Of a DNA stretch of 64,000 nt, positions 1 to 9,800 are shown piece by piece. Origin of the DNA: Microbacterium hatanonis (GTDB lineage: Bacteria; Actinomycetota; Actinomycetes; Actinomycetales; Microbacteriaceae); NCBI RefSeq assembly GCF_008017415.1, contig NZ_VRSV01000001.1:1922001-1986000 (forward strand), given 5' to 3'. The position numbers and the translations under genes were made by a program. How positions within the stretch are numbered: the stretch's first letter is position 1; the number at the start of each line of letters is the position of its first letter. The notes beneath the pieces were generated by a model. The model was given only the letters and a program-made list of their open reading frames with translations. It was not told the origin of the DNA and searched no databases.

Positions 1-189
1 GCGCCACGCGGCCTCCACGCCGAGCACGGCGGCCCCGGGGTAGCGGGTCGAGCCGGTTCGGACACCGAGCACCCCACGGGAATACTTGTCGTCCGTCGCC
101 GTTGGCACCCGGAGGACGCCCGATGTTCGCTCCGCGGTCCACTCGGCGGCCGTGGCATCGATCGCGGCTTCGAGCCCCTCACCAGACAT
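1..189 (-). CDS. nnrD: ADP-dependent NAD(P)H-hydrate dehydratase, N-terminal part (cut by window edge)
   Basis: Reading down from the ATG at 189 gives 63 codons without a stop to the window edge. The protein has a KYSRGVLGVRTGSTRYPGAA stretch at about residues 35-54. This is the conserved early segment of the ribokinase-like NAD(P)HX dehydratase family, which repairs hydrated NADH and NADPH using ADP or ATP. A TAGGGT box at 197-202 lies 7 bp before the ATG, so a leaderless transcript is likely. The gene is divergent from the flavin reductase at 218, with 28 bp between start codons. Only about a fifth of a normal 280-residue protein is visible, so the catalytic GGTGD-type region cannot be checked. 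The family call rests on the N-terminal motif only. Confidence 0.72.
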   Translation of the reverse strand, partial: MSGEGLEAAIDATAAEWTAERTSGVLRVPTATDDKYSRGVLGVRTGSTRYPGAAVLGVEAAWR

Positions 190-217
190 GGCCCACACCC
201 TACGCGCCGGAGGCACC

Positions 218-1282
218 ATGAGCATCCTCTTCTCCCCCCTCACGATCGGTGCGACGACGTTCCGCAACCGGCTGTGGGTGGCCCCCATGTGCCAGTACAG
301 CGCCACCGACGGCATGCCCGGCGAATGGCACCACATGCACCTCGCACAGTTCGCCTCCGGCGGCGCGGGCCTGGTCGTCTCCGAAGCCGCCGCCGTGTCG
401 CCGGAGGGGCGCATCTCGCCCGAGGACGTCGGCATCTGGAACGACGCCCAGCAGGCGGCCTGGGCCCCGATCGCCTCCGCGATCCGCTCCCGCGGGGCCG
501 TCGCCGGCATCCAGCTCGCCCACGCCGGACGCAAGGCCTCGACATGGTCGCCGTTCTCCGGCGAGCGAGGAACCGTGCCCTCCGACCGGGGCGGTTGGCA
601 GACCGTCGCGCCATCGGCGGTCGCCTTCGAGGGATACGCGACTCCCGCAGAGCTCGATCACACCGGGATCGACCACGTGGTGGCGAACTTCGCCTCCGCC
701 GCGCGCCGCGCGGCAGCCGCCGGCTTCACGGTGCTCGAGATCCACGCCGCGCACGGATACCTGCTCCACCAGTTCCTCTCGCCGCTGTCGAACCTGCGCA
801 CCGACGAGTACGGCGGGTCGTTCGAGAACCGCACCCGGCTGCTGCGCCGTGTGGTCACGGCGGTGAAGGATGCCGCGCCCGGCGCGCTCGTCGCTGTGCG
901 GTTCTCCGCGACCGACTGGGCGGACGGCGGATGGGACGTCGACGACACCGTGCGCGCGGCCGCACTCGTGCAGGACCTCGGCGCGGAGCTCATCGACGTC
1001 TCCAGCGGCGGGCTCGTCGCCCACCAGCAGATCACCACCGGACCGGGCTACCAGGTCCCCTTCGCTGCGGCCGTGCGTGCCGGGGTCGACATCGCCGTGA
1101 ACGCCGTCGGCATGATCGACACGGGCGCGCTCGCCGAAGAGGTGCTCGCGCATGGTGACGCCGACGCGATCATGTCGGCGCGCGAGTGGCTCCGCGACCC
1201 GCACTTCGCCCTCCGCGCCGCCGGCGAGCTGGGCGCCGACGTCTCGTGGCCCCCGCAGTACGAGCGCGCCCGCCGTCGCTGA
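218..1282 (+). CDS. NADH:flavin oxidoreductase, old yellow enzyme family (YqjM-like)
   Basis: A 354-residue FMN-dependent ene-reductase of the YqjM class, expected to reduce activated C=C bonds with NADPH in the cytoplasm. Seen: start MSILFSPLTIG; the APMCQYS segment near residue 22, whose cysteine tunes FMN in YqjM; the substrate-binding pair in EIHAAHGYLLHQFLSP; and the family signature DEYGGSFENRTRLL. The open frame continues upstream to 86, but that part is not family-like. The ATG at 218 has a GGAGG ribosome site 6 bp before it and gives the usual family length. It stands alone, divergent from nnrD and convergent with the CNNM gene, with a hairpin element in between. The physiological substrate cannot be told from sequence. 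Confidence 0.9.
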   Translation: MSILFSPLTIGATTFRNRLWVAPMCQYSATDGMPGEWHHMHLAQFASGGAGLVVSEAAAVSPEGRISPEDVGIWNDAQQAAWAPIASAIRSRGAVAGIQLAHAGRKASTWSPFSGERGTVPSDRGGWQTVAPSAVAFEGYATPAELDHTGIDHVVANFASAARRAAAAGFTVLEIHAAHGYLLHQFLSPLSNLRTDEYGGSFENRTRLLRRVVTAVKDAAPGALVAVRFSATDWADGGWDVDDTVRAAALVQDLGAELIDVSSGGLVAHQQITTGPGYQVPFAAAVRAGVDIAVNAVGMIDTGALAEEVLAHGDADAIMSAREWLRDPHFALRAAGELGADVSWPPQYERARRR

Positions 1283-1330
1283 GGCCCCCGCAGCATCCGG
1301 CCATCGCCCCCGTCCGCTTCTCCACCGGCA

Positions 1331-1397
1331 GGAATGTGGCGCATTCCGGCGACTGACCCCATCAATTCCTAGGGTCAGTCGCCGGAAGGTGTGGCGA
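1331..1397 (+). repeat. Intergenic hairpin element, copy 1
   Basis: The unit opens with GGAATGTGGCGCATTCC, itself a small hairpin (GGAATG/CATTCC). It continues into a perfect 16-bp inverted repeat (1344-1359 with 1372-1387; arm TTCCGGCGACTGACCC, loop containing ATCAATTCCT) and closes with GTGTGGCG. The short and long hairpins share the TTCC bases, so they exclude each other. It lies between two converging genes, where it could act as a two-way terminator, but there is no T-tract. Related copies lie at 3958 and 5104. Confidence 0.75.
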
Positions 1398-1426
1398 TCG
1401 CGGGGATCTCTCCCTCGCACGACGCG

Positions 1427-2482
1427 TCAGCGCCGACGAGCAGTGGCGTCCTGCACCTCGCCGACGAGCTCTTCGATGATGTCCTCGAGGAACAGCACCG
1501 CGGTCGTCTCACCCGATTCGTTGCGCACCTGCGCGAGGTGACGGCCGGCGCGCCGCATGAGCGCGAGGGCGTCCTCGAGGTCGGTCGACTCCATCACGGG
1601 CACCATGTGGTGGATCCGCTTCGACGGCAGCGGACGAGCGACGTCGGTCACGGCGCCCTCCACCTCGGCGGCACGGAGCACGTCCTTCAGATGCACGTAG
1701 CCGACGGGCATGTTCTCGGCATCCACGATCACGTAGCGCGAGTACCCGTGCTTCGCGACGGCCCGCTCGATCTCGTCGGGCGTCGTCGTCTCGGGGAGGG
1801 TCACCAGGTCGGCCAGCGGCACCGCCACGTCGCGACTCTTCTTGTCGGTGAACTCCACGACGGCCGCCACTGTGCCGGCCAGGTCGTCGAGCACGCCCTC
1901 TCGACGCGACTGGTTCACGATCGTCGCGACCTCGTCGAGGGTGAAGGTGGATGCTGCCTCGTCCTTCGGCTCGACACGGAACAGGCGCAGCACGTGGTTG
2001 GCGATCCAGTTCAGCGTGACGATGATCGGTCGGAAGACCTTCGAGACGGCCACGAGCGGCGGGGCGAGCATCAGCACGGCCCGGTCGGGCAACGAGAACG
2101 CGAGGTTCTTCGGCACCATCTCGCCGAACACGACGTGCAGGTACGACACGATCAGCAGCGCGACGATGAAGGCGGTCACGTCGACCGCGACCTCTCCCAT
2201 GCCGGTGAGGCCCAGAGGTTCGGCCAGCAGGTGGTGGATGGCCGGCTCGGACACGTTCAGGATCAGCAGCGAGCAGATCGTGATGCCCAGCTGGCAGGTC
2301 GCGAGCATGAGCGTGGCGTGCTCCATCGCCCACAGCGCGGTCTTGGCGGCGCGCGATCCGCGCTCCGCCAGCGGCTCGATCTGCGAGCGCCGGGCCGAGA
2401 TGACGGCGAACTCGGCGCCGACGAAGAAGGCGTTGGCGACCAGGAGGACGACGAGCCAGGCGATTCCTGCCCAATCGTTCAT
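1427..2482 (-). CDS. CNNM/hemolysin-family membrane protein with CBS pair (short paralogue)
   Basis: A 351-residue protein of the CNNM (DUF21) plus CBS family, linked in other bacteria to Mg2+/Co2+ export or resistance. Residues 1 to about 190 hold three to four hydrophobic segments, including the start segment (GIAWLVVLLVANAFFVGAEF) and the FGEMVPKNLAF signature of DUF21. A Bateman pair follows, with the second CBS ending in TAVLFLEDIIEELVGEVQD. It stops there and lacks the C-terminal CorC_HlyC domain that its upstream neighbour has. Its ATG overlaps the stop of that neighbour by 4 bp (ATGA), so the two are co-translated and may form a heterodimer. The transported ion is not evident. Confidence 0.86.
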   Translation of the reverse strand: MNDWAGIAWLVVLLVANAFFVGAEFAVISARRSQIEPLAERGSRAAKTALWAMEHATLMLATCQLGITICSLLILNVSEPAIHHLLAEPLGLTGMGEVAVDVTAFIVALLIVSYLHVVFGEMVPKNLAFSLPDRAVLMLAPPLVAVSKVFRPIIVTLNWIANHVLRLFRVEPKDEAASTFTLDEVATIVNQSRREGVLDDLAGTVAAVVEFTDKKSRDVAVPLADLVTLPETTTPDEIERAVAKHGYSRYVIVDAENMPVGYVHLKDVLRAAEVEGAVTDVARPLPSKRIHHMVPVMESTDLEDALALMRRAGRHLAQVRNESGETTAVLFLEDIIEELVGEVQDATARRR

Positions 2483-3825
2483 CGTTGGTCACCCCCCTTC
2501 GCCGCGCGCACCAGGTCGCCGACGTTCTCCTCCACGGGACTCGGGGTGAACGCCACGCGGTCGATGCGACGGCCGTCCATCCGGATGACGGTGAGGGTGC
2601 CGTCCTCGACGGGCACGCTGTCGCCGACGACCGGGATGCGTTCGAGCTCGGCCATCATGTATCCCCCGACGGTGTCGTAGACGTCGCCCTCGGGAACGCG
2701 GACGCCCGCGCGGTCGAGCACCTCATCGGGCCGCAGATCGCCCGGGATGTTGATCGACCCACCGGTGCGGACCACTCCGGCACGCGAGCGGTCGTGCTCG
2801 TCGAGCACCTCGCCCACGATCTCCTCGACGAGGTCTTCGAGGGTCACGACGCCGGCGGTGCCGCCGTACTCGTCGACGACGACGGCCATCTGGTAGCCCC
2901 GGGCGCGGAGTTCGGCCACGAGAGCGTCGAGGTGCACCGTCTCGGGAACACGCAGCGGCTCTGTGGCCAGCGCAGCAGCGGGGACGTCGGCCCGGCGGTC
3001 GCGCGGAACGCCGATCGCGGCCTTCAGGTGCACGATGCCGACGATGTCGTCCATCGAGTCCTGGTAGACGGGGAACCGGCTGTGCCCCGTGCGGCGGGCG
3101 AGCTGCACCACGTCGTCGGCGGAATCGTCGGCCGACAGGGCGTGCACGCTCGGACGCGGCGTCATCACGTCGGCGGCGCTCAGGCGCGCGAACGTGAGGC
3201 TGCGGTCGAGGAGCGACGCGGTGTCCTCCTCGAGCATCCCCGCGCTCGCCGAACGGCGGACGAGGCTCGAGAGCTCCTCGGCCGTGCGGGCGCCCGAGAG
3301 CTCTTCCTTCGGCTCGACGCCCATCGCGCGGAGGATGCCGTTCGCGCTGCCGTTGAGCACCACGATCGCGGGGCGGAAGACGGCGGTGAACGCGACCTGG
3401 AAGGGAATGACGAGCTTCGCCGTCTGCCGCGGGATCGCGAGGGCGAAGTTCTTCGGCACCAGCTCGCCGAGGATCATCGACAGGATCGTCGCGACCGACA
3501 CACCGAGGATCGCCGAGAAGGGCGTGACGAATCCGTCAGCCCAGCCCCACGAGGTGAAGATCGGGCGGATGAGACTCGAGATCGCCGGCTCCATCGTGTA
3601 ACCGGTCAGCAGCGTCGTCAGCGTGATGCCCAGCTGCGCGCTGGAGAGATGCGTCGAGGTGATGCGCAGCGCCGCGATCGTCAGCGACAGTCGCGACTCA
3701 CCAGCATCCTGTCGCTTCTCGAGATCGGCGCGATCCAGATTGACCAGCGCGAACTCGCTCGCAACGAACAGACCCGTTCCGACCGTGAGCAGAAGCCCCA
3801 CGCCCAGCATGACGAATTCCATCAC
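2479..3825 (-). CDS. CNNM/hemolysin-family membrane protein with CBS pair and CorC_HlyC domain
   Basis: A 448-residue paralogue of the gene that overlaps its end. The DUF21 membrane domain covers residues 1 to about 200, with an N-terminal segment [20 protein letters not shown] and the [15 protein letters not shown] signature. It is followed by two CBS motifs (about 215-330; second one [21 protein letters not shown]) and a C-terminal CorC_HlyC FAD-like domain (about 345-435, containing [15 protein letters not shown]). The family is tied to divalent-cation homeostasis. No clear Shine-Dalgarno is conspicuous at the ATG at 3825. The upstream gap to 4112 holds repeat copy 2. Good family call; the precise substrate is unknown. 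Confidence 0.88.
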   Translation of the reverse strand: MMEFVMLGVGLLLTVGTGLFVASEFALVNLDRADLEKRQDAGESRLSLTIAALRITSTHLSSAQLGITLTTLLTGYTMEPAISSLIRPIFTSWGWADGFVTPFSAILGVSVATILSMILGELVPKNFALAIPRQTAKLVIPFQVAFTAVFRPAIVVLNGSANGILRAMGVEPKEELSGARTAEELSSLVRRSASAGMLEEDTASLLDRSLTFARLSAADVMTPRPSVHALSADDSADDVVQLARRTGHSRFPVYQDSMDDIVGIVHLKAAIGVPRDRRADVPAAALATEPLRVPETVHLDALVAELRARGYQMAVVVDEYGGTAGVVTLEDLVEEIVGEVLDEHDRSRAGVVRTGGSINIPGDLRPDEVLDRAGVRVPEGDVYDTVGGYMMAELERIPVVGDSVPVEDGTLTVIRMDGRRIDRVAFTPSPVEENVGDLVRAAKGGDQR

Positions 3826-3957
3826 GCACCACCTCCGCCCAGGGCGGAGAGAGGACAGTGGGGCAAGGATCTACAACTGGGAGGGTCGTCCATCGTCCCG
3901 CCATTCTATCCCGAGCATTCACCGCCCGGAGGGTGCTCGCGCGATCTCTCCCGGGCT

Positions 3958-4027
3958 GGAATGTGGCGCATTCCGCCGAATGACACCACAGGTTCGTACG
4001 GGCATTCACCGGGAAGTGGCGCAGTCG
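3958..4027 (+). repeat. Intergenic hairpin element, copy 2
   Basis: It begins with the identical 17-mer GGAATGTGGCGCATTCC as copy 1. An imperfect inverted repeat follows (TTCCGCCGAATGAC with GGCATTCACCGGGAA), then a closing AAGTGGCGCA. The loop (ACAGGTTCGTAC) resembles the ATTCGTAC loop of copy 3. It fills most of the 286-bp gap between the divergent CNNM and AbiEi-like genes, so at this site it cannot serve only as a terminator. Confidence 0.7.
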
Positions 4028-4111
4028 CGCACGGAGCCCCACCGCAGGCTCTCCTCCACAGGCGTGGGCTCGACGCGGCCTGTCCTCACCATCCCTGTAT
4101 CCGACGAGCGG

Positions 4112-5095
4112 ATGCTGCGGCTCGACCATGCTCGGCGAATGACCTGGATGGATCGTCCGCCCATCTCCACCGTCTTCCGACGACGAGAGCACGCGGAGGT
4201 GAACGAGCACAGACTCCGCCGAATCGTGGAGCGCGGCGAGGCCGTGCGGATCGCCCCCGGCTCGTACGTGTGGAGAAACACCTGGGACGCGGTCGACCCC
4301 CTGCAGAGGCACGCACAGCGGGTCTGGGAAGCGGCCGCACGCCTGCAACCCGGCGCGATCTTCGTACGTCACGCCGCGGCTGCCCTCTGGTCGATCGACA
4401 CGCTCGGCGCGTGGCCGGGCCGCGTCGACGTCGCCGTCGACGACTCCGGCGGTGGCCGCTCGACCGGTCTCATCGTGAGGCATTCGCGCCGCGTCCCGGT
4501 CGACGGCATCGTCGCGTGGGGCGACCACTTCGTGACGACGCCCGCTCAGACGGTCATCGATATCGCAGCATCCCAGCCTTTCACCGTGGGGGTCGCCTCG
4601 GTCGACCAGGCGCTCTGGGAGCGCCGGATCGGCGGGGCGCTCGCGACCGCCGACGAGCTGTGGAACGCGGTCCACTCATTCGTCGGGCGCGGCAACGTGC
4701 GTGTCAATCGTGTCGCGCAGTTCGCCGATGCCCGGTCGGCGAACGTGCGGGAATCGCAGAGCCGGGTCCTCATCCACGCCCTGGGTTTCCCCGCCCCCGA
4801 GCTGCAGCAGCGCTTCGACCTACCCGGCGGAGGGGTCGCCTACTCCGACTTCTGGTGGCCGAAGTGGCGCGTGATCGGCGAGCTCGACGGCCTGACGAAG
4901 TACCTCGACGAACGGATGCGGGCAAGCCGCTCGCCGGCGCAGGTGCTCTCCGAGGAGAAAGACCGCGAGGACGAACTGCGACGACTCGTCCACCGCGTGG
5001 CGAGGTGGCGTGTCAGCGCCCTCGACTCCCCCGGCACCCTCTGGGACATCCTTACCGCTGCCGGCCTGCCCACCTCGGTGCGTCGTCCCGGCTAA
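4112..5095 (+). CDS. AbiEi-family antitoxin-like / HTH and DUF559-like protein
   Basis: A 327-residue protein typical of actinobacterial genes annotated as type IV toxin-antitoxin AbiEi-family. Residues about 20-55 look like a winged HTH (NEHRLRRIVERGEAVRIAPG, then SYVW), as in the AbiEi N-terminus. The middle (FVRHAAAALWSI... TTPAQTVIDIA) is the usual AbiEi-like core. The end (FDLPGGGVAYSDFWWP, then a basic and acidic helical tail) resembles the restriction-endonuclease-like fold of DUF559 relatives. No AbiEii nucleotidyltransferase partner is adjacent, so a toxin-antitoxin role is doubtful. The start at 4112 was chosen because the upstream frame runs through repeat copy 2; 4139 and 4148 are alternatives. 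It is flanked by oppositely oriented repeat copies. Confidence 0.62.
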   Translation: MLRLDHARRMTWMDRPPISTVFRRREHAEVNEHRLRRIVERGEAVRIAPGSYVWRNTWDAVDPLQRHAQRVWEAAARLQPGAIFVRHAAAALWSIDTLGAWPGRVDVAVDDSGGGRSTGLIVRHSRRVPVDGIVAWGDHFVTTPAQTVIDIAASQPFTVGVASVDQALWERRIGGALATADELWNAVHSFVGRGNVRVNRVAQFADARSANVRESQSRVLIHALGFPAPELQQRFDLPGGGVAYSDFWWPKWRVIGELDGLTKYLDERMRASRSPAQVLSEEKDREDELRRLVHRVARWRVSALDSPGTLWDILTAAGLPTSVRRPG

Positions 5096-5103
5096 GAGAG
5101 CGA

Positions 5104-5170
5104 CTGCGACAGCATCCTGCTTCTGACTGTACGAATTGCTGGTGTCAGTTGCAGGAATGCGCCACATTCC
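5104..5170 (-). repeat. Intergenic hairpin element, copy 3 (inverted)
   Basis: On the minus strand this reads GGAATGTGGCGCATTCC, then TGCAACTGACACCAGCAATT, CGTAC and a closing arm GTCAGAAGCAGGA. It shares the opening 17-mer exactly with copies 1 and 2, and the ACTGACNCCA..CAATTC core with copy 1. Arms TCCTGCAACTGAC and GTCAGAAGCAGGA pair with two mismatches. It lies between the converging AbiEi-like and guaB1 genes, in the opposite orientation to copy 2, so the AbiEi-like gene is bracketed by inverted copies. Confidence 0.7.
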
Positions 5171-5210
5171 GACACTCGCGCTGAGCAGCGCGAGCACGGC
5201 GCGGCGGGCG

Positions 5211-6665
5211 TCACCAGGAGACGGGGAGCGCTTTGCCCTCCTCGTAGCCGGCCGCCGACTGCAGACCCACGCGGGCTCGATCGCGGAACTCCGGCACGGT
5301 GGCCGCACCGGCGTAGGTGAAGGAGGAGCGCACGCCCGAGGTGATCATGTCGAGCAGGTCCTCGAGGCCCGGACGCAGCGGGTCGAGGTAGATGCGCGAC
5401 GACGAGATGCCCTCCGCGAAGAGCTCCTTGCGTGCCAGCTCGTACGGGTCGAGGCGCCCGAACCGCTCGTGCACGGCCTTCGTCGAGGCCATGCCCCACG
5501 ACTCCTTGTAGATGCGCCCCTCGGCGTCGGTGAGCAGTTCGCCGGGCGCTTCGATGGTGCCCGCGAACCAGGAGCCGATCATGACGGATGCTGCTCCCGC
5601 CGCGAGTGCGAGAGCGACATCGCGCGGATAGCGCACTCCCCCGTCGGCCCAGACGTGCGCGCCGCGCGCGCGAGCGGCCTCGGCGGTCTCGAGTACGGCG
5701 GAGAACTGCGGACGCCCCACGGCGGTCATCATGCGCGTGGTGCACATCGCCCCCGGTCCGACGCCCACCTTGAGGATCGTCGCGCCGGCATCGACGAGGT
5801 CGTCCACGCCGTCGGCGGTGACGATGTTCCCCGCGACGATCGGCAGTCCGAGGTCGAGCGACGCCACCTCGCGCAGGGCGCGCAGCATCCCCTCCTGGTG
5901 CCCGTGGGCGGTGTCGAGCACGAGGACGTCGACGCCGGCTGCCGCGAGAGCGCGCGCCTTGGCGGCGGCGTCGCCGTTGATGCCGACCGCGGCGGCGACG
6001 ATCAACCGCCCGGAGGCATCGACGGCCGGCGCGTAGAGCGTGGAGCGCAGAGCGCTGCGCCGGGACAGCGTTCCGACGAGATATCCGTGCTCGAGCACGC
6101 AGACCGTGTCGGCGTCCGCGGCCACGATGAGGTCGAAGGCGTGCCGTGCGGTCTCGACGTCGTGAGCGTCGATCGCCGGCGGGCGCCCGCGCACGAGGTC
6201 GCCCAATCGGGCGTCGGGCAGGGCCGTGCCGAGCCGGGTGGCCGAGACGGTGCCCACGACGTCGTCGATGTGCACCCGATCGGCGCTCTCCGCGACGACG
6301 ATCCCGTGGCCCTCCGTCGGAGGCAGGAGGCGTGCGGCGTCGGAGACCGTCGCGTCGGGCGGGAGGACGAGAGCGCTGTCCCACCGCACCGGTTGGGCCT
6401 TCACCCACCGGATGGCCGCGTCGAGATCCTGCAGCGGGAGGTCCTGCGGCAGCACTCCGAGCCCGCCTCTGCGGGCGAGGGTGGCGGCGAGTCGCCGACC
6501 GGTGACGGAGTTCATGTTCGCCGAGACCAGCGGGATGCGCGCTCCGGTCCCGTCGCCCGGTGAGAGGTCGACGTCGAGCCGGCTCGTGACCGCCGACCGG
6601 CGCGGAACGAGGAACACGTCGGAATAGGTCAGATCGACCTCGGGCCGCTCTCCGTAGAACTCCAT
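5211..6665 (-). CDS. guaB1: GuaB1-family IMP dehydrogenase-related protein, probable GMP reductase
   Basis: A 484-residue TIM-barrel protein of the actinobacterial GuaB1 clade. The catalytic loop GPGAMCTTRMM places the nucleophilic cysteine at about residue 308. A CBS (Bateman) insert occupies about 95-205 and VLDTAHGH lies at 249-256. Mycobacterial GuaB1 was shown to be a CBS-containing GMP reductase (NADPH-dependent GMP to IMP), not an IMP dehydrogenase, so purine salvage is the likely role here. TAGCGT at 6673-6678 lies 7 bp before the ATG, and AGGAGG overlaps that spacer, so a leaderless or very short-leader transcript is likely. It is divergent from kgd. The true guaB2 gene is not in the window. 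Confidence 0.88.
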   Translation of the reverse strand: MEFYGERPEVDLTYSDVFLVPRRSAVTSRLDVDLSPGDGTGARIPLVSANMNSVTGRRLAATLARRGGLGVLPQDLPLQDLDAAIRWVKAQPVRWDSALVLPPDATVSDAARLLPPTEGHGIVVAESADRVHIDDVVGTVSATRLGTALPDARLGDLVRGRPPAIDAHDVETARHAFDLIVAADADTVCVLEHGYLVGTLSRRSALRSTLYAPAVDASGRLIVAAAVGINGDAAAKARALAAAGVDVLVLDTAHGHQEGMLRALREVASLDLGLPIVAGNIVTADGVDDLVDAGATILKVGVGPGAMCTTRMMTAVGRPQFSAVLETAEAARARGAHVWADGGVRYPRDVALALAAGAASVMIGSWFAGTIEAPGELLTDAEGRIYKESWGMASTKAVHERFGRLDPYELARKELFAEGISSSRIYLDPLRPGLEDLLDMITSGVRSSFTYAGAATVPEFRDRARVGLQSAAGYEEGKALPVSW

Positions 6666-6817
6666 GCCTCCTACGCTACGCGCGGGTCGGCCGGCGTGCG
6701 CGAGGCCCGGCGACGAGGAGACCCCTCCGTCAACTGGGCTACGCTTGTGGGGCGGCGTGCAACAGGCAGCATCGGCGCGCCGCCTCCATCTTCATCGAGG
6801 AAAGCAGGCGATCGACC

Positions 6818-9800
6818 GTGTCGAGCCAGGTGACGGGCGTCGGTACTTCGAACGAGGGCGAATTCGGCGCCAATGAATGGCTTGTCGACGAGCTCTACGA
6901 ACAGTTCAAGTCCGACCGGAATTCCGTAGACAAGGCCTGGTGGCCGGTTCTCGAGGCCTACCACCCTGTCGTCGACGAGACGAACGCGACGGGAGCAGCG
7001 CCCTCCGAGCCGAAGCCCGTGACCGCTCCGATCCCGGTGATCGGCGCTCCGCCGGTCGCACGCACCACGGCCAAGCCCGCCAAGCCGCAGCCGATCCCCG
7101 CGCAGGCGCCGAAGGCAGCGCCCGTCGAGGCGAAGCCCCAGGTGGAGCCGGAGGCCGACAAGGTCACGCCGCTGCGGGGCATGCCGAAGACCCTCGCCGC
7201 CAACATGGACGAGTCGCTGACCGTCCCGACGGCGACCAGCGTCCGCACCGTCCCGGCCAAGCTGATGATCGACAACCGCATCGTCATCAACAACCACATG
7301 GCGCGCACGCGCGGCGGCAAGGTCAGCTTCACGCACCTCATCGGCTGGGCCCTCGTCCAGGCGCTCAAGGAGTTTCCGAGCCAGAACGTGTTCTACGCGG
7401 AGGTCGACGGCAAGCCCTCGGTCGTCGCGCCGGCCCACGTCAACCTCGGCATCGCGATCGACCTCCCGAAGCCCGACGGCACGCGCGCACTGCTCGTTCC
7501 GAGCATCAAGCGAGCCGACACGCTGACGTTCGACGAGTTCCTGTCCTCCTACGAAGACCTCGTCAAGCGCGCGCGCAACAACAAGCTCACCGCGGCCGAC
7601 TTCCAGGGCACGACCCTCTCGCTGACCAACCCCGGCGGCATCGGCACCGTGCACTCGGTGCCTCGCCTCATGAAGGGGCAGGGATGCATCATCGGCGCGG
7701 GCGCTCTCGAGTACCCCGCCGAGTTCCAGGGTTCGAGCGACACGATCCTCAACGAGCTGGCCGTCGGCAAGACGATCACGCTCACCAGCACCTACGACCA
7801 CCGGGTCATCCAGGGCGCCGGCTCCGGCGAGTTCCTCAAGCGTGTGCACGAGCTGCTCACGGGTGAGCGCGGCTTCTACGACGACCTGTTCGCGGCGCTG
7901 CGCATCCCGTACTCCCCCATCCGCTGGGGCAAGGACATCCACGTCGACCTGTCCGAGCGCATCGACAAGGCAGCGCGGGTCCACGAGCTCATCAACGCGT
8001 TCCGCGTGCGCGGCCACCTCATGGCCGACATCGATCCGCTCGAGTACGTGCAGCGCACCCACCCCGACCTCGAGATCGAGTCGCACGGTCTGACCTTCTG
8101 GGACCTCGACCGCGAGTTCGTGACGGCCGGCTTCGGCGGCAAGCGCGTCATGAAGCTCCGCGACGTGCTCGGCGTGCTCCGCGACTCGTACTGCCGCACG
8201 ATCGGCCTCGAGTACATGCACATCCAGGATCCCGTGCAGCGCAAGTGGTTCCAGAACAACGTCGAGGTCAAGTACACCAAGCCCGGCCACGACGAGCAGC
8301 TGCGCATCCTCTCCAAGCTCAACGAGGCCGAGGCGTTCGAGACGTTCCTGCAGACGAAGTTCGTCGGACAGAAGCGCTTCAGCCTCGAGGGCGGCGAGTC
8401 GCTCATCCCCCTCCTCGACGAGATCCTCAGGGGCGCAGCATCCGCCGGACTCGACGGAGCAGCCATCGGCATGGCCCACCGCGGGCGCCTCAACGTACTG
8501 ACCAACATCGCCGGCAAGACCTACGGTCAGGTGTTCCGCGAGTTCGAGGGCTCGGTCGCCCTCGGCAACGAGCGCGGCTCGGGCGACGTGAAGTACCACC
8601 TCGGCACCGAGGGCACCTTCGCGACCGAGACCGGTACGGAGCTGCCGGTCTACCTCGCCGCCAACCCGTCGCACCTCGAGACCGTCGACGGCGTGCTCGA
8701 GGGCATCGTCCGCGCCAAGCAGGACCGCAAGCCCATCGGGAGCTTCTCCTGGCTGCCCGTCCTCGTCCACGGCGATGCCGCGTTCGCCGGACAGGGCGTC
8801 GTCGTCGAGACGCTGCAGATGTCGCTCCTGCGCGGCTTCCGCACCGGCGGAACGATCCACGTCGTGGTCAACAACCAGGTCGGCTTCACCACGCAGCCCT
8901 CCGACGCACGGTCGTCGGTCTACGCCACCGACGTGGCGAAGACCATCCAGGCGCCGATCTTCCACGTGAACGGCGATGACCCCGAGGCCGTCGTCCGCGT
9001 CGCGCAGCTCGCGTTCATGTACCGCGAAGAGTTCCACCGCGACGTCGTGATCGACCTCGTCTGCTACCGCCGCCGCGGTCACAACGAGGGCGACGACCCC
9101 TCGATGACCCAGCCCCTGATGACGAACCTCATCGAGGCGAAGCGCTCGGTGCGCCGCCTGTACACGGAGTCGCTCATCGGTCGTGGCGACATCACGCAGG
9201 AGGAGTACGAGCAGGCCAAGGCCGACTTCCAGGGTCGACTCGAGGTCGCCTTCGCCGAGACGCATGCCGCCGAGACCGGGGCGCTGCCCATCGCAGACCC
9301 GGATGCTTCGGACGAGCCCGTGGCGGGCGAGCCCGAGACGACCGGCGTGTCGACCGAGGTCGTCCAGTCGATCGGCGACGCCTTCGTCAACAAGCCCGAG
9401 GGCTTCACCGTCCACACGAAGCTCCAGCAGCTGCTCGACAAGCGCCTCGAGATGAGCCGCAGCGGCAACATCGACTGGGGCTTCGGCGAGCTGCTGGCGT
9501 TCGGCTCGCTGCTCCTGGAGGGCACGTCCGTGCGCCTCGAGGGCCAGGACTCGCGCCGCGGCACCTTCGTGCAGCGCCACTCGGTGCTCCACGACCGCGC
9601 CAACGGGCAGGAGTGGATCCCGCTGTCGAACCTCAGCCAGAACCAGGGACGGTTCTGGGTCTACGACTCGCTGCTGAGCGAGTACGCGGCCATGGCGTTC
9701 GAATACGGCTACTCCGTCGAACGGGCCGACGCGCTCGTCCTCTGGGAGGCGCAGTTCGGCGACTTCGGCAACGGTGCGCAGTCGGTCATCGACGAGTTCA

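Noticed and set aside
6666..6817. tRNA or small RNA gene before kgd
   Set aside because: No cloverleaf could be drawn and no terminator follows; the region reads as a promoter and leader only.
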